The notes below the pieces were generated by a model. That model worked only from the letters and a program-made list of their open reading frames with translations, was not told where the DNA came from and made no database searches. A program made the translations under genes and the position numbers. A stretch of DNA of 42,362 nucleotides, from positions 1 to 42,362 of the forward strand of contig DHVO01000061.1 of assembly GCA_002412705.1 (NCBI GenBank), in the 5' to 3' direction. The stretch is from Bacteroidales bacterium UBA5206 (lineage in GTDB: Bacteria; Bacteroidota; Bacteroidia; Bacteroidales; Tenuifilaceae). Below are positions 1 to 7,623 of the stretch, one piece after another (the first letter of the stretch is position 1; every line of letters begins with the position of its first letter).

Positions 1-2
1 CA

Positions 3-536
3 TTTAACATTGAAGATGCTTCTGCTGTTGAAACAGAACTTCTATCAAAAGTGAAGCAGCTAGTTCCAAGTGTAGATATAGTAATAAACAATGCAGGAGC
101 GCTGGTAAACAAGCCCTTTGAGTCAATGCCAGCCCACGACATGCAACGAATGATTAACGTAAACCTAATGGCCCCTGCCCTTGTGGTTAAAACGCTGCTG
201 CCCATACTATCGAAACCAGCGCACATAGTAAACATAAGCAGCATGGGAGGTTTCCAGGGTAGCGTAAAGTTCCCAGGGCTATCCATGTACTCTGCAACCA
301 AAGCGGGCTTAGCATCGCTAACTGAGTGCCTAGCTGAGGAGTTTAAGAACAAGCAAATTAGCGTTAACTGCCTAGCCCTTGGAGCCGTTCAAACCGAAAT
401 GCTCAACGAGGCATTCCCTGGCCTAACGGCTCCATTAAAGGCTAATGAGATGGCAGAATACGTGGCTGAATTTGCCATGAATGGAAACAAATACTTTAAT
501 GGAAAGGTTATTCCCGCTTCCAAAACCACACCATAG
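3..536 (+). CDS. Short-chain dehydrogenase/reductase (SDR), 5'-truncated by window edge
   Basis: The reading frame is open from the first bases of the window, so the start codon and the N-terminal nucleotide-binding glycine motif lie outside. What remains is the second part of a classical SDR: the NNAG motif that follows the fourth beta strand, a conserved serine in NISSMGG, and the catalytic YSATK (YxxxK) pair. The GTG at 51 is internal and should not be taken as the start. The substrate cannot be told; such proteins reduce or oxidise a carbonyl/hydroxyl group with NAD(P)H in the cytoplasm. It ends 17 bases before the convergent M43 protease gene, with no obvious terminator between them. Confidence 0.85.
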   Translation, partial: FNIEDASAVETELLSKVKQLVPSVDIVINNAGALVNKPFESMPAHDMQRMINVNLMAPALVVKTLLPILSKPAHIVNISSMGGFQGSVKFPGLSMYSATKAGLASLTECLAEEFKNKQISVNCLALGAVQTEMLNEAFPGLTAPLKANEMAEYVAEFAMNGNKYFNGKVIPASKTTP

Positions 537-553
537 CAATACAGGCTATTCGG

Positions 554-2644
554 TTATATTTTTACAAAGCGTTGCTTTGCAAAGGTTCCATTACCTAGGT
601 TGACAACGGCAATGTACACCCCAGCAGGCAAATTCCGAACAGAGCACTCAATAATTCCATATCCAAATTTACTTACTGCAATCCCGTACATGTTATATAT
701 TGTAAGGGATTGCACCCTATTTGAGTCTATACCCTTTATGGCGATGGCATGAGTTGTGGGATTAGGCACAATATCAAAATGCGTTAACGTGTTATGCTCT
801 GCTCCCGATGATGCTTTGGAGATAATAAGACCGTAGTCTTCTCCCTCACCGCTATCAATAGTTCCACAGGGATTTTCGCCTTCGGAACCCTGTTTGAAGT
901 GCAGCAAAATCCTCATTCCAACCAGTTTGTCCAGAATGGCATTGGAAGGAACGTTTACTGGGAACACAAATGAAGACTCCTTTCCTTTGGCTCCAACTAC
1001 AAATTCCTTAATACCTACCGACTCGTTTTCGTCAAAAAGGAAATTCCCATTCCAATCGACCCAAATCCTTAGAAGGTAAATATCTGACTCGCCAGAATCA
1101 AAGTTCTTTGCATTTACGGTAAGGTTGAATGACTCTCCTATGGAAACATCACCAGAAAACGTATTTATGAAATTAGAATAAATGGCAAGCTGGCTCTCAG
1201 CCGAGATAGGGGTTGGGTTAGACACCTCTTTATAAGCCACTTTCGATATGTATGCATAGTTTCTCCATCGGGTTTGCACTGGGCAGTAAACAGAATAGGC
1301 ATCATTATAATAGGCCGAAATACCTTTTATAACCCTATCCCCTACTGGTTCCTTACCACTAGTAAAAGCTGCATTTAAAAATTCTAACTCAATGTTTGTG
1401 GTAGAATTTTCTTTTTCGTGATACAGCGCCTTCCCTTCCAACGCTAACACCGCTTTCACAGCAGAAACAACCTCTAGCTTTGCATTACAACCCTTGGGAA
1501 GGTTCTTAATGGAAAAATGAGTTCCATCCACCAATGTACCTGTGCTTACAACAAATTCAGCATTCCCTTTGAGGTTAAACTGTGCTATTCCATCTAATAT
1601 TCCATCATTCTCATAGCGCTCCTCAAACACCTTTCCAGTAGTTATAACTGCAGATTCTGCGGTAGAACCAAGCACACCAGTGGCTACAAGATTTTGCTCT
1701 ATCCACAAGGTTTTCCGTGAGTCATGCAAAAGGAATCCAACCATTCTATCAACCTGTTCCTGAGTGTAGTTTAGATATTGAGTGGTATAGTTCATGAAAT
1801 TTTGCCAGTTGGTTACATTACCCTCACAATTAAGGTCGGTGTTACTCATGTTGGACCTATCGGCAGGTGGTGTATCCTGTACATAATCGTTAGGATAGGT
1901 GCACCCATCGTTGAATGTATGATGGAGACCCAGAAAATGGCCAAATTCATGGGTTAAAACCCGCCTAAAGTTCTCGTTGGTGTTAGTACCAATATAGCTA
2001 CCATTGTACACAACACGCGCTAAATTATTATCGCTCATCCAAGTATTGGGCAACCATGCTACCCCTGAGTTATAGTAATCGGCATCGGCATACAAATCGT
2101 GCATTACATACACATTCATGTATTTGTAGTTATCCCATGCAAACTGCTGTATTTGCTCATCAAATCCGCTGCCATTTCCAAACCCGGATTTTGTAGGGTA
2201 AAAATTCACTCCCGTAGTAAGATTTCCATCAGGATCTATTTGCGCTAACCTGAATTCTATATTCAGAGGTTTCTTAATATTGGCAAAAGGGGCATCAACC
2301 AATGAGTAGTCGCTATTGAGTCCCTTAAAATCGCTATTTGTTTTTGTTAGCGCATCTTGAATAATGCTTAGATTAACGGTAGTGCCGTTATTAAAGGTTG
2401 AACCGAAAACATGAAATACAACTGGAATAATGTACGTTTCGGAACTCTTTAGCAAGCTACCATTTGAATTGCTTTTTGCCATTGCCTCGGCGTCCCTTTG
2501 GAATATTACACTTTGCTTAGGGTTTGCTTTAACAAACTGAGCGTGCGAGTGCTCAAAACCACAATGGTGCACCTTACCATTTTGGCCAAACACCTGACTA
2601 GCCAAGCACAGTAGCAGTAGAAGTTGATAATAGCGTTTAAGCAT
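554..2644 (-). CDS. Secreted M43-family zinc metalloprotease with GEVED-like domain and T9SS sorting tail
   Basis: The 696-residue product starts with a signal peptide (a leucine-rich core ending near ASQVFG, residues 1-20). The zinc-binding motif HEFGHFLGLHH begins at His232, giving HExxHxxGxxH with Glu233 as catalytic base and His242 as third ligand. A Met-turn FMNY follows, as in pappalysin-like M43 (metzincin) proteases. Around residues 480-610 there is a beta-rich region ending in SGEGEDYGL, which matches the GEVED domain common in secreted Bacteroidota proteins. The last ~75 residues (from about FDIVPNPT, with LPAGVYI, to the FVKI end) are a type A C-terminal sorting domain. It is therefore probably exported by the type IX system and attached to or released from the cell surface. 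The substrate is unknown; breakdown of extracellular protein is the simplest role. Confidence 0.9.
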   Translation of the reverse strand: MLKRYYQLLLLLCLASQVFGQNGKVHHCGFEHSHAQFVKANPKQSVIFQRDAEAMAKSNSNGSLLKSSETYIIPVVFHVFGSTFNNGTTVNLSIIQDALTKTNSDFKGLNSDYSLVDAPFANIKKPLNIEFRLAQIDPDGNLTTGVNFYPTKSGFGNGSGFDEQIQQFAWDNYKYMNVYVMHDLYADADYYNSGVAWLPNTWMSDNNLARVVYNGSYIGTNTNENFRRVLTHEFGHFLGLHHTFNDGCTYPNDYVQDTPPADRSNMSNTDLNCEGNVTNWQNFMNYTTQYLNYTQEQVDRMVGFLLHDSRKTLWIEQNLVATGVLGSTAESAVITTGKVFEERYENDGILDGIAQFNLKGNAEFVVSTGTLVDGTHFSIKNLPKGCNAKLEVVSAVKAVLALEGKALYHEKENSTTNIELEFLNAAFTSGKEPVGDRVIKGISAYYNDAYSVYCPVQTRWRNYAYISKVAYKEVSNPTPISAESQLAIYSNFINTFSGDVSIGESFNLTVNAKNFDSGESDIYLLRIWVDWNGNFLFDENESVGIKEFVVGAKGKESSFVFPVNVPSNAILDKLVGMRILLHFKQGSEGENPCGTIDSGEGEDYGLIISKASSGAEHNTLTHFDIVPNPTTHAIAIKGIDSNRVQSLTIYNMYGIAVSKFGYGIIECSVRNLPAGVYIAVVNLGNGTFAKQRFVKI

Positions 2645-2793
2645 AGAATTTAGGTTTAAGAGGTACGAACTGTTAGGGTAATCACATTATCAATTATAGC
2701 TATATTATTTCACATAAATTGTTTTATTAGCACTTATTTTACAAGCACTAACATGTTTTTTACATAACAGTACCAACCTGTACGTTTTATAGC

Positions 2794-2821
2794 AAAAAAA
2801 TAGGGAAGCAAATGCTTCCCT
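2794..2821 (-). terminator. Rho-independent terminator after buk
   Basis: A perfect 10-bp inverted repeat (TAGGGAAGCA at 2801-2810, TGCTTCCCTA from 2813) lies 34 bases beyond the buk stop codon. On the minus strand it is followed directly by seven T residues (the A run at 2794-2800). This is the expected end of the ptb-buk transcript. Confidence 0.8.
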
Positions 2822-2855
2822 ACCCTCTATATTATCTATAAGTATGTGATACCTA

Positions 2856-3932
2856 CTACTTATACTCTTTAATTTCCACCTCATGACGTAGAGCCATTAG
2901 GCCATTCATAGCAAGAGCCATCATCTCATCCTCGCCAGGGTAAACAACAACAGGAGCAATAAAGCCCACCATGTCCTTAACATAATCTACAAGGAATGGG
3001 TTGTGCGCAATGCCCCCAGTTAGAAGTATGCCATCAACATTGCCCTTAAGAACGGCTGCCATTGAGCCAATCCACTTAGCAACATCGTAAGCCATAGCAT
3101 CTTGAAGTAGCTTAGCCTGAGCATCGCCAGCCTTAGCCTTCTGCTCAATCTCGTAGGCATCGTTTGTGCCAGCATGAGCCACAAGACCACCCTTGCCGGT
3201 AATCATCTTTTTCACCTCATCGTAGGTATATTTACCGCTGAAGCAAAGCTTAGCTAGCTGACCAGCAGGAAGTGTACCCGAACGCTCAGGAGAGAAAGGA
3301 CCTTCACCATCGAGTGCATTGTTTACATCAACAACGCGTCCCTTTAGGTGAGCACCAACTGAGATACCACCACCAAGGTGAGCCACAATGATATTTAGCT
3401 CTTCGTACTTCTTATCAAGACTTTTGGCGTAGGTACGCGCAATTGCCTTTTGGTTAAGAGCATGGAAAATTGAAACTCTTGAGAACTCAGGGTGCCCTGC
3501 AACTCTTGCAACCTCCTGAAGCTCATCAACCACAACAGGGTCGGCTATGTAAGCCTTTGCTGATGGTAGAGACTTAGCAATATCGTCGGCAATTAGGCCA
3601 CCAAGATTACTTGCGTGCTCACCAAGAATACCAATGCTCAAATCCTCCTTAAGACGCTCATTAACCTCGTAAACACCAGATTCAATAGGCTTTACTAGGC
3701 CACCGCGACCTACCACTGCAGAAATCTGCTCAACGCATATCTCTGCATCCTTAAGCTCCTTTAGGATGATATCCTTACGGAAGTGAAACTGATCGGATAT
3801 TTTTTCGTACCGCGCAATTTCCTCTGCTTGATGACGGATGGTTTTAAGAAAAATTGACTTGCTATTCTGGTAAACAGCAATCTTTGTTGAAGTTGAACCA
3901 GGGTTAATAGCCAGAATTAGAAAATCTTCCAT
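2856..3932 (-). CDS. buk: Butyrate kinase
   Basis: This 358-residue ASKHA-fold kinase makes butyrate and ATP from butyryl-phosphate and ADP in the cytoplasm. The N-terminal phosphate-binding loop reads INPGSTSTKIAVY, which is typical of Buk rather than AckA (AckA has NCGSSSIK). The glycine-rich HLGGGISVGAH segment lies near the middle and LTGGIAHNP is the adenosine-binding loop near the C-terminus. Length and start match the family. It lies 26 bases downstream of ptb, the gene for the enzyme that supplies its substrate, so the two are almost certainly co-transcribed. Branched-chain acyl phosphates (isobutyryl, isovaleryl) are alternative substrates for the family, so amino-acid-derived acids are possible products. 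Confidence 0.93.
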   Translation of the reverse strand: MEDFLILAINPGSTSTKIAVYQNSKSIFLKTIRHQAEEIARYEKISDQFHFRKDIILKELKDAEICVEQISAVVGRGGLVKPIESGVYEVNERLKEDLSIGILGEHASNLGGLIADDIAKSLPSAKAYIADPVVVDELQEVARVAGHPEFSRVSIFHALNQKAIARTYAKSLDKKYEELNIIVAHLGGGISVGAHLKGRVVDVNNALDGEGPFSPERSGTLPAGQLAKLCFSGKYTYDEVKKMITGKGGLVAHAGTNDAYEIEQKAKAGDAQAKLLQDAMAYDVAKWIGSMAAVLKGNVDGILLTGGIAHNPFLVDYVKDMVGFIAPVVVYPGEDEMMALAMNGLMALRHEVEIKEYK

Positions 3933-3958
3933 TATAAATTATTTGTTTAAGCGGTTAA

Positions 3959-4864
3959 CTACTTTGCAGCGTTAGCAGCTAGAGCAATAGAGTACATTTT
4001 TGACTTAACGCTATCGCCACGTGAGGTAAGCACGCAAGGAACCTTTGCTCCCATAACCATTGCGCCTAGCTCGCCTCCAGCCAGTTTGGTACAAGCCTTA
4101 AAGAATACGTTTCCAGACTCAATATTTGGGAACATAATGCAATCGGCATCACCAGCTACCTCGCCGGTAAGCTTTTTAATCTGAGCGCTCTCCTTATCAA
4201 TAGCAACATCAAGTGCCAATGGCCCATCAATAAGAGCACCTTTAATTTGACCACGGTCGCCCATTTTAGAGATAATGGTAGCATCAACACAAGCTTGCAT
4301 ACCTGCAGAAACCTGCTCGGTTGCAGCAAGAAGCGCCACTTTTGGCTTCTCTATGCCAAGAGAGTGAGCCGTTTTGATAAGGTAGTTGGTAATAGCTATT
4401 TTTTGGTTCAAGTCTGGAGCAGGAATAATTGCTACGTCACCTACTATAAGCAGCTTATGGTAAGTGGGTACTTGAACAACGGTAACATGGCTAAGTACTG
4501 CCTTTGGAGGAAGTAAACCCTTTTCCTTGTTAAGGATGGCGCGCATATACTTGTCGGTGCTAACAAGCCCTTTCATAAGTACATCGCCTTCGCCGCCATT
4601 AATAAGCTCAACGGCTTTGGTTGCAGCTTTCATCTCATCAGCTTCCTGAACAATACGGAACTTAGATGGGTCAATATTATGGGCTGCACATACCTTTTTA
4701 ATGGTTTCCTCGTCACCAACTAGGGTTGCCTCAACAATCCCCATGTCAATAGCCATGCTAACGGCTTCAATGGTGTGCTCATCAACAGCATAAGCTGCCA
4801 CTAGACGTTTTTTTGGTTTGCTGCGCAAAACGTCGAAAAGCTGGTCTAATTTCTCGATTGCCAT
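3959..4864 (-). CDS. ptb: Phosphate butyryltransferase
   Basis: The product, about 301 residues, belongs to the phosphate acetyl/butyryltransferase family, which exchanges CoA for phosphate on an acyl-CoA. Family features are the long Rossmann-like body, VLMKGLVSTDKYMRAIL, and the C-terminal stretch GNVFFKACTKLAGGELGAMVMGAK. Placement next to buk favours butyryl-CoA (or branched acyl-CoA) over acetyl-CoA. The frame is open to an ATG at 4903, but that start would lie inside the ackA terminator hairpin and add 13 residues unlike the family (MLFYSKHN). The ATG at 4864 (MAIEKLDQLF) is therefore preferred. The 3' neighbour buk is 26 bases away. Confidence 0.9.
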   Translation of the reverse strand: MAIEKLDQLFDVLRSKPKKRLVAAYAVDEHTIEAVSMAIDMGIVEATLVGDEETIKKVCAAHNIDPSKFRIVQEADEMKAATKAVELINGGEGDVLMKGLVSTDKYMRAILNKEKGLLPPKAVLSHVTVVQVPTYHKLLIVGDVAIIPAPDLNQKIAITNYLIKTAHSLGIEKPKVALLAATEQVSAGMQACVDATIISKMGDRGQIKGALIDGPLALDVAIDKESAQIKKLTGEVAGDADCIMFPNIESGNVFFKACTKLAGGELGAMVMGAKVPCVLTSRGDSVKSKMYSIALAANAAK

Positions 4865-4893
4865 ATTAAGGTTATTTATATTGTGTTTTGAGT

Positions 4894-4931
4894 AAAAAAG
4901 CAAAGAGCCAGTAGTAAACTACTAGCCCTTT
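4894..4931 (-). terminator. Terminator or attenuator between ackA and ptb
   Basis: A 14-bp stem is formed by 4902-4915 and 4918-4931. Read as minus-strand RNA it pairs completely with two G-U wobbles; on the plus strand the same two positions would be A-C mismatches, so the hairpin is built for minus-strand transcripts. It is followed by GC and then six T residues (the A run at 4894-4899). It lies 12 bases past the ackA stop codon, so it should end or reduce ackA transcription before ptb-buk. Confidence 0.75.
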
Positions 4932-4943
4932 ACCATTTAATAC

Positions 4944-6149
4944 TTATAGCTTTGATACAATGTTTGCAGTATCGGTAGCAATAACAAGCTCCTCGTTGGT
5001 GGTTACAACCATCACCTTAACTTTCGACTCAGGTTTGGTTAGCACCTTATCCTTGCCACGAACGCCTTTGTTGGCATCCGCATCAAAATCAACACCCATA
5101 TATGCCATTGATTTTGACACCTTTTCGCGAAGTACGCTGTCGTTTTCACCAATACCACCGGTAAAGATGATTAGATCCACACCCTCCATAATGGCAGCAT
5201 AGCCACCAATGAACTTCTTAACGCGGAAGTAGTACATATCAAGGGCTAGCTGTGCGCGCTCGTTTCCATCGGCTGCAGCATTCTCAAGGTCGCGCATATC
5301 TGACGATAACCCAGAGATACCCATAACACCACTTTGCTTATTGATAAGATCGTTAATACCCTTTAGGTTCAAGTTCTCCTTGTCGGCTAGGTATAAAAGT
5401 ACACCTGGGTCAACGCTACCGCAACGGGTACCCATAATTAAACCATCAACTGGGGTAAAGCCCATAGAGGTCTCAACAGATTTTCCGTTCTTAATTGCAG
5501 TAATTGAAGCGCCGTTACCAAGGTGACAAGTAATGATTTTGCTGTTGTTGAAATCCATACCAAGAATGTCGCAAGCTTTTTGTGCAACAAACTTATGGCT
5601 GGTGCCATGGAAACCATAGCGACGGATTTTGTACTTGTCGTAGAACTCATATGGCAATGCGTAAAGGTATGCTTCCTTTGGCATTGACTGGTGGAATGAA
5701 GTGTCGAAAACTGCAACCTGAGGTACACCTGGAAGCAAGTTTTCCATAGAAAGAATACCCTTAAGGTTAGCAGGGTTATGAAGAGGCGCAAGCTCAATGC
5801 ACTTCTCAATTTCGTGCTTAACCTTATCGTCAACTAGAACGCTCTCGGTAAAGAACTCACCACCATGAGCAACCCTGTGACCTACTGCAGCAATATCCTT
5901 TAGGCTGGAAATAACACCATGGGTCTTATCAACCAATGCATCAAGGATTAGGTTAATACCAACGGTATGATCGGGTATATCCTTTACCGTTTCATAACGC
6001 TCCTTGCCTTCTGGTTTATGGGTTAAAATGCCATCGGTTAAACCAATACGCTCTACAATACCTTTAGCCAGCAAGGTATTCCCATTACCCATTTCGATTA
6101 CCTGATACTTAATCGACGAACTTCCGCAGTTGAGAACTAGAACAATCAT
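4944..6149 (-). CDS. ackA: Acetate kinase
   Basis: This 401-residue acetokinase converts acetyl-phosphate and ADP to acetate and ATP. It carries the AckA phosphate-binding loop LNCGSSSIKYQ at the extreme N-terminus, the RYGFHGTSH signature near residue 175, HLGNGAS at about residue 206 and the FTGGIGEN adenosine loop near the C-terminus. Length and start are typical. No phosphate acetyltransferase (pta) gene is adjacent; ptb downstream could partly serve, or pta lies elsewhere. A strong hairpin follows the gene, so it may be transcribed separately from ptb-buk although all three have the same direction. Confidence 0.96.
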   Translation of the reverse strand: MIVLVLNCGSSSIKYQVIEMGNGNTLLAKGIVERIGLTDGILTHKPEGKERYETVKDIPDHTVGINLILDALVDKTHGVISSLKDIAAVGHRVAHGGEFFTESVLVDDKVKHEIEKCIELAPLHNPANLKGILSMENLLPGVPQVAVFDTSFHQSMPKEAYLYALPYEFYDKYKIRRYGFHGTSHKFVAQKACDILGMDFNNSKIITCHLGNGASITAIKNGKSVETSMGFTPVDGLIMGTRCGSVDPGVLLYLADKENLNLKGINDLINKQSGVMGISGLSSDMRDLENAAADGNERAQLALDMYYFRVKKFIGGYAAIMEGVDLIIFTGGIGENDSVLREKVSKSMAYMGVDFDADANKGVRGKDKVLTKPESKVKVMVVTTNEELVIATDTANIVSKL

Positions 6150-6457
6150 TTGTTGTTATATTAACTGATTATCAATGTGTTGTGAATGTTTATTTAGACG
6201 TGTAAAAATATACAAAATAGAGTAATATTAGAAGGAAAGAACAAAAAATTAACAGATTTTTTGACTGTTTTGTGTCAATCTAAAAGCACATAACAAAAAA
6301 GTGCTTTACAATTGAAAGAAAAACGGGCCATAAAACATCAACCAGTAAGAAAAAATGCTAATAAATTGATTAACAAACCTGTTCCCGTCAATACGCATTG
6401 TAACGGTGGAAATACAAATGTGTTACAGTTGGTTATCTGCTTTTTAGCAGCACTCCA
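6150..6457. other. 308-base intergenic stretch, ackA upstream region
   Basis: This AT-rich gap lies downstream of the glycosyltransferase gene and upstream of ackA, both on the minus strand. It must hold the ackA promoter, but no exact TAnnTTTG element was found on the minus strand. A small CTGCT/AGCAG hairpin at 6437-6450 lacks a T run. A 6-bp inverted repeat TGTAAC/GTTACA (6399-6427) may be chance. No open frame looks like a gene and no RNA gene was recognised. Confidence 0.5.
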
Positions 6458-7522
6458 CTATTTTTTACGAGTGCACTTACTGTAAACGTTCAACGTACTA
6501 TCAGCAACAGAATCGAGGCTTAGCTCACTAGCAACCCTAACTTGAAGTAGGCTTGCCTCCCTCTCGAAGAAATTGGAATTGCACAAAAAGTTGTCTATTT
6601 GGTTAAAGAGGGCTTGGTTTGATGGTGGAAATCCCGATACATCTACAAAGTTATTGGCCTTGATAGTTGGGTAGTAATCGTGGGTTACTATTTGCCCTAA
6701 ACGCTTACTGTTTACCACAAGCAATGGCACACCATCGCCTAATGCTTCCAGCGCAACACGTCCCACTCCTAGCACCAATGCCGATTTGGAAAAGATATTG
6801 CTTAAGCATGGTTCGTAACCATTTACAAGGCAAACATCACGCCCTATCATCTCATTTATTGATGAGGCCAACCGCTTAAGATTGGGTAAGAACTCTCCAT
6901 CGCCCACAACTTGAAGTGAAACGTGGGGGTGTTTTTCTACCAAATCGGGTAAAACGTGCTGAATTAGCAAGAGCAGAAAGGAATAATGGTTCTTATCAAT
7001 CCTACTCACATGTAAAATTCGGCCGGGAATTGGGTTCCTGGAAAATGGGCTGAAGGCTTTACCATTGGGTATTACTTCCGACTTATGTACAATTTGAGCG
7101 TAACACTTGGAAACCCTTAAAACCTGTTCGCTCACAAAAATTATGCGGTTGGGAATTCTACGGGAAAGCCATGGCCGTAAGTCGAAACGGGTACGTCCAT
7201 GCACAGTCGCTACCACTGGCTTACACGTAACTAAACCTGCTAAACAGGCCAACAGAATACCATAGCGCTGATGCCCATGTACTACATCAACGCGATGCTT
7301 TAGAATAATTAACGCAACGAGGAAAACATTAAACGGGGAAAAGGCGAAAATAGGATTAACAGCAATAAACTTAACCTTATCGCTAAGTCTATTAATCTGT
7401 CGGCCCTTTTTAGCAACAAGCAATACGGTATGTCCTTTTTGAGTAAAAGTGTTTGCCAAATCGCAAACATGATTCTCGGACCCACCAAAGTCGAATCGCT
7501 TTATAGCTAACAGAATAACCAT
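6458..7522 (-). CDS. GT-B glycosyltransferase (GT4-like)
   Basis: The 354-residue product has the two-lobe layout of family 4 glycosyltransferases. The N-terminal lobe opens with a beta strand and a GGSENHVCDLA acceptor-site loop (cf. GGxExxV...LA). It continues through VVHGHQRYG and VATVHGRTRF. The C-terminal lobe has ILHVSRIDKNHYS, LQVVGDGE and GVGRVALEALGDGVPLLVV. This last segment occupies the place of the usual E-x7-E nucleotide-sugar motif, with only the second Glu clear (EALGDGVP). The likely role is transfer of a sugar from an activated donor to a surface glycan or lipid; donor and acceptor are unknown. It stands alone, 101 bases from the divergent FAD-dehydrogenase gene, rather than in a polysaccharide cluster. 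Confidence 0.8.
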   Translation of the reverse strand: MVILLAIKRFDFGGSENHVCDLANTFTQKGHTVLLVAKKGRQINRLSDKVKFIAVNPIFAFSPFNVFLVALIILKHRVDVVHGHQRYGILLACLAGLVTCKPVVATVHGRTRFDLRPWLSRRIPNRIIFVSEQVLRVSKCYAQIVHKSEVIPNGKAFSPFSRNPIPGRILHVSRIDKNHYSFLLLLIQHVLPDLVEKHPHVSLQVVGDGEFLPNLKRLASSINEMIGRDVCLVNGYEPCLSNIFSKSALVLGVGRVALEALGDGVPLLVVNSKRLGQIVTHDYYPTIKANNFVDVSGFPPSNQALFNQIDNFLCNSNFFEREASLLQVRVASELSLDSVADSTLNVYSKCTRKK

Positions 7523-7623
7523 GTAAGAGGATTAGTATGGTTTGGCAAGTTAATAACAATAAGCCAAACCCGCTGCACTAAAGTAGCTGAGCTTTTTATA
7601 CTTTTACACCAAAATACCATGCC

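Noticed and set aside
585..605. Small AAAGC/GCTTT hairpin near the protease stop codon as a terminator
   Set aside because: It is inside the coding sequence for the sorting tail, has only a 5-bp stem and no proper T run on the minus strand.
4865..4903. Longer ptb start at 4903
   Set aside because: It would lie within the ackA terminator hairpin and add residues not seen in phosphate butyryltransferases.
5438..5833. 131-codon open frame on the same strand within ackA
   Set aside because: It is an out-of-frame shadow of a strongly conserved acetate kinase gene and shows no protein family features.
6399..6427. TGTAAC/GTTACA inverted repeat as an operator upstream of ackA
   Set aside because: Six base pairs with a 17-base gap in AT-rich DNA is easily chance, and no second copy was found.
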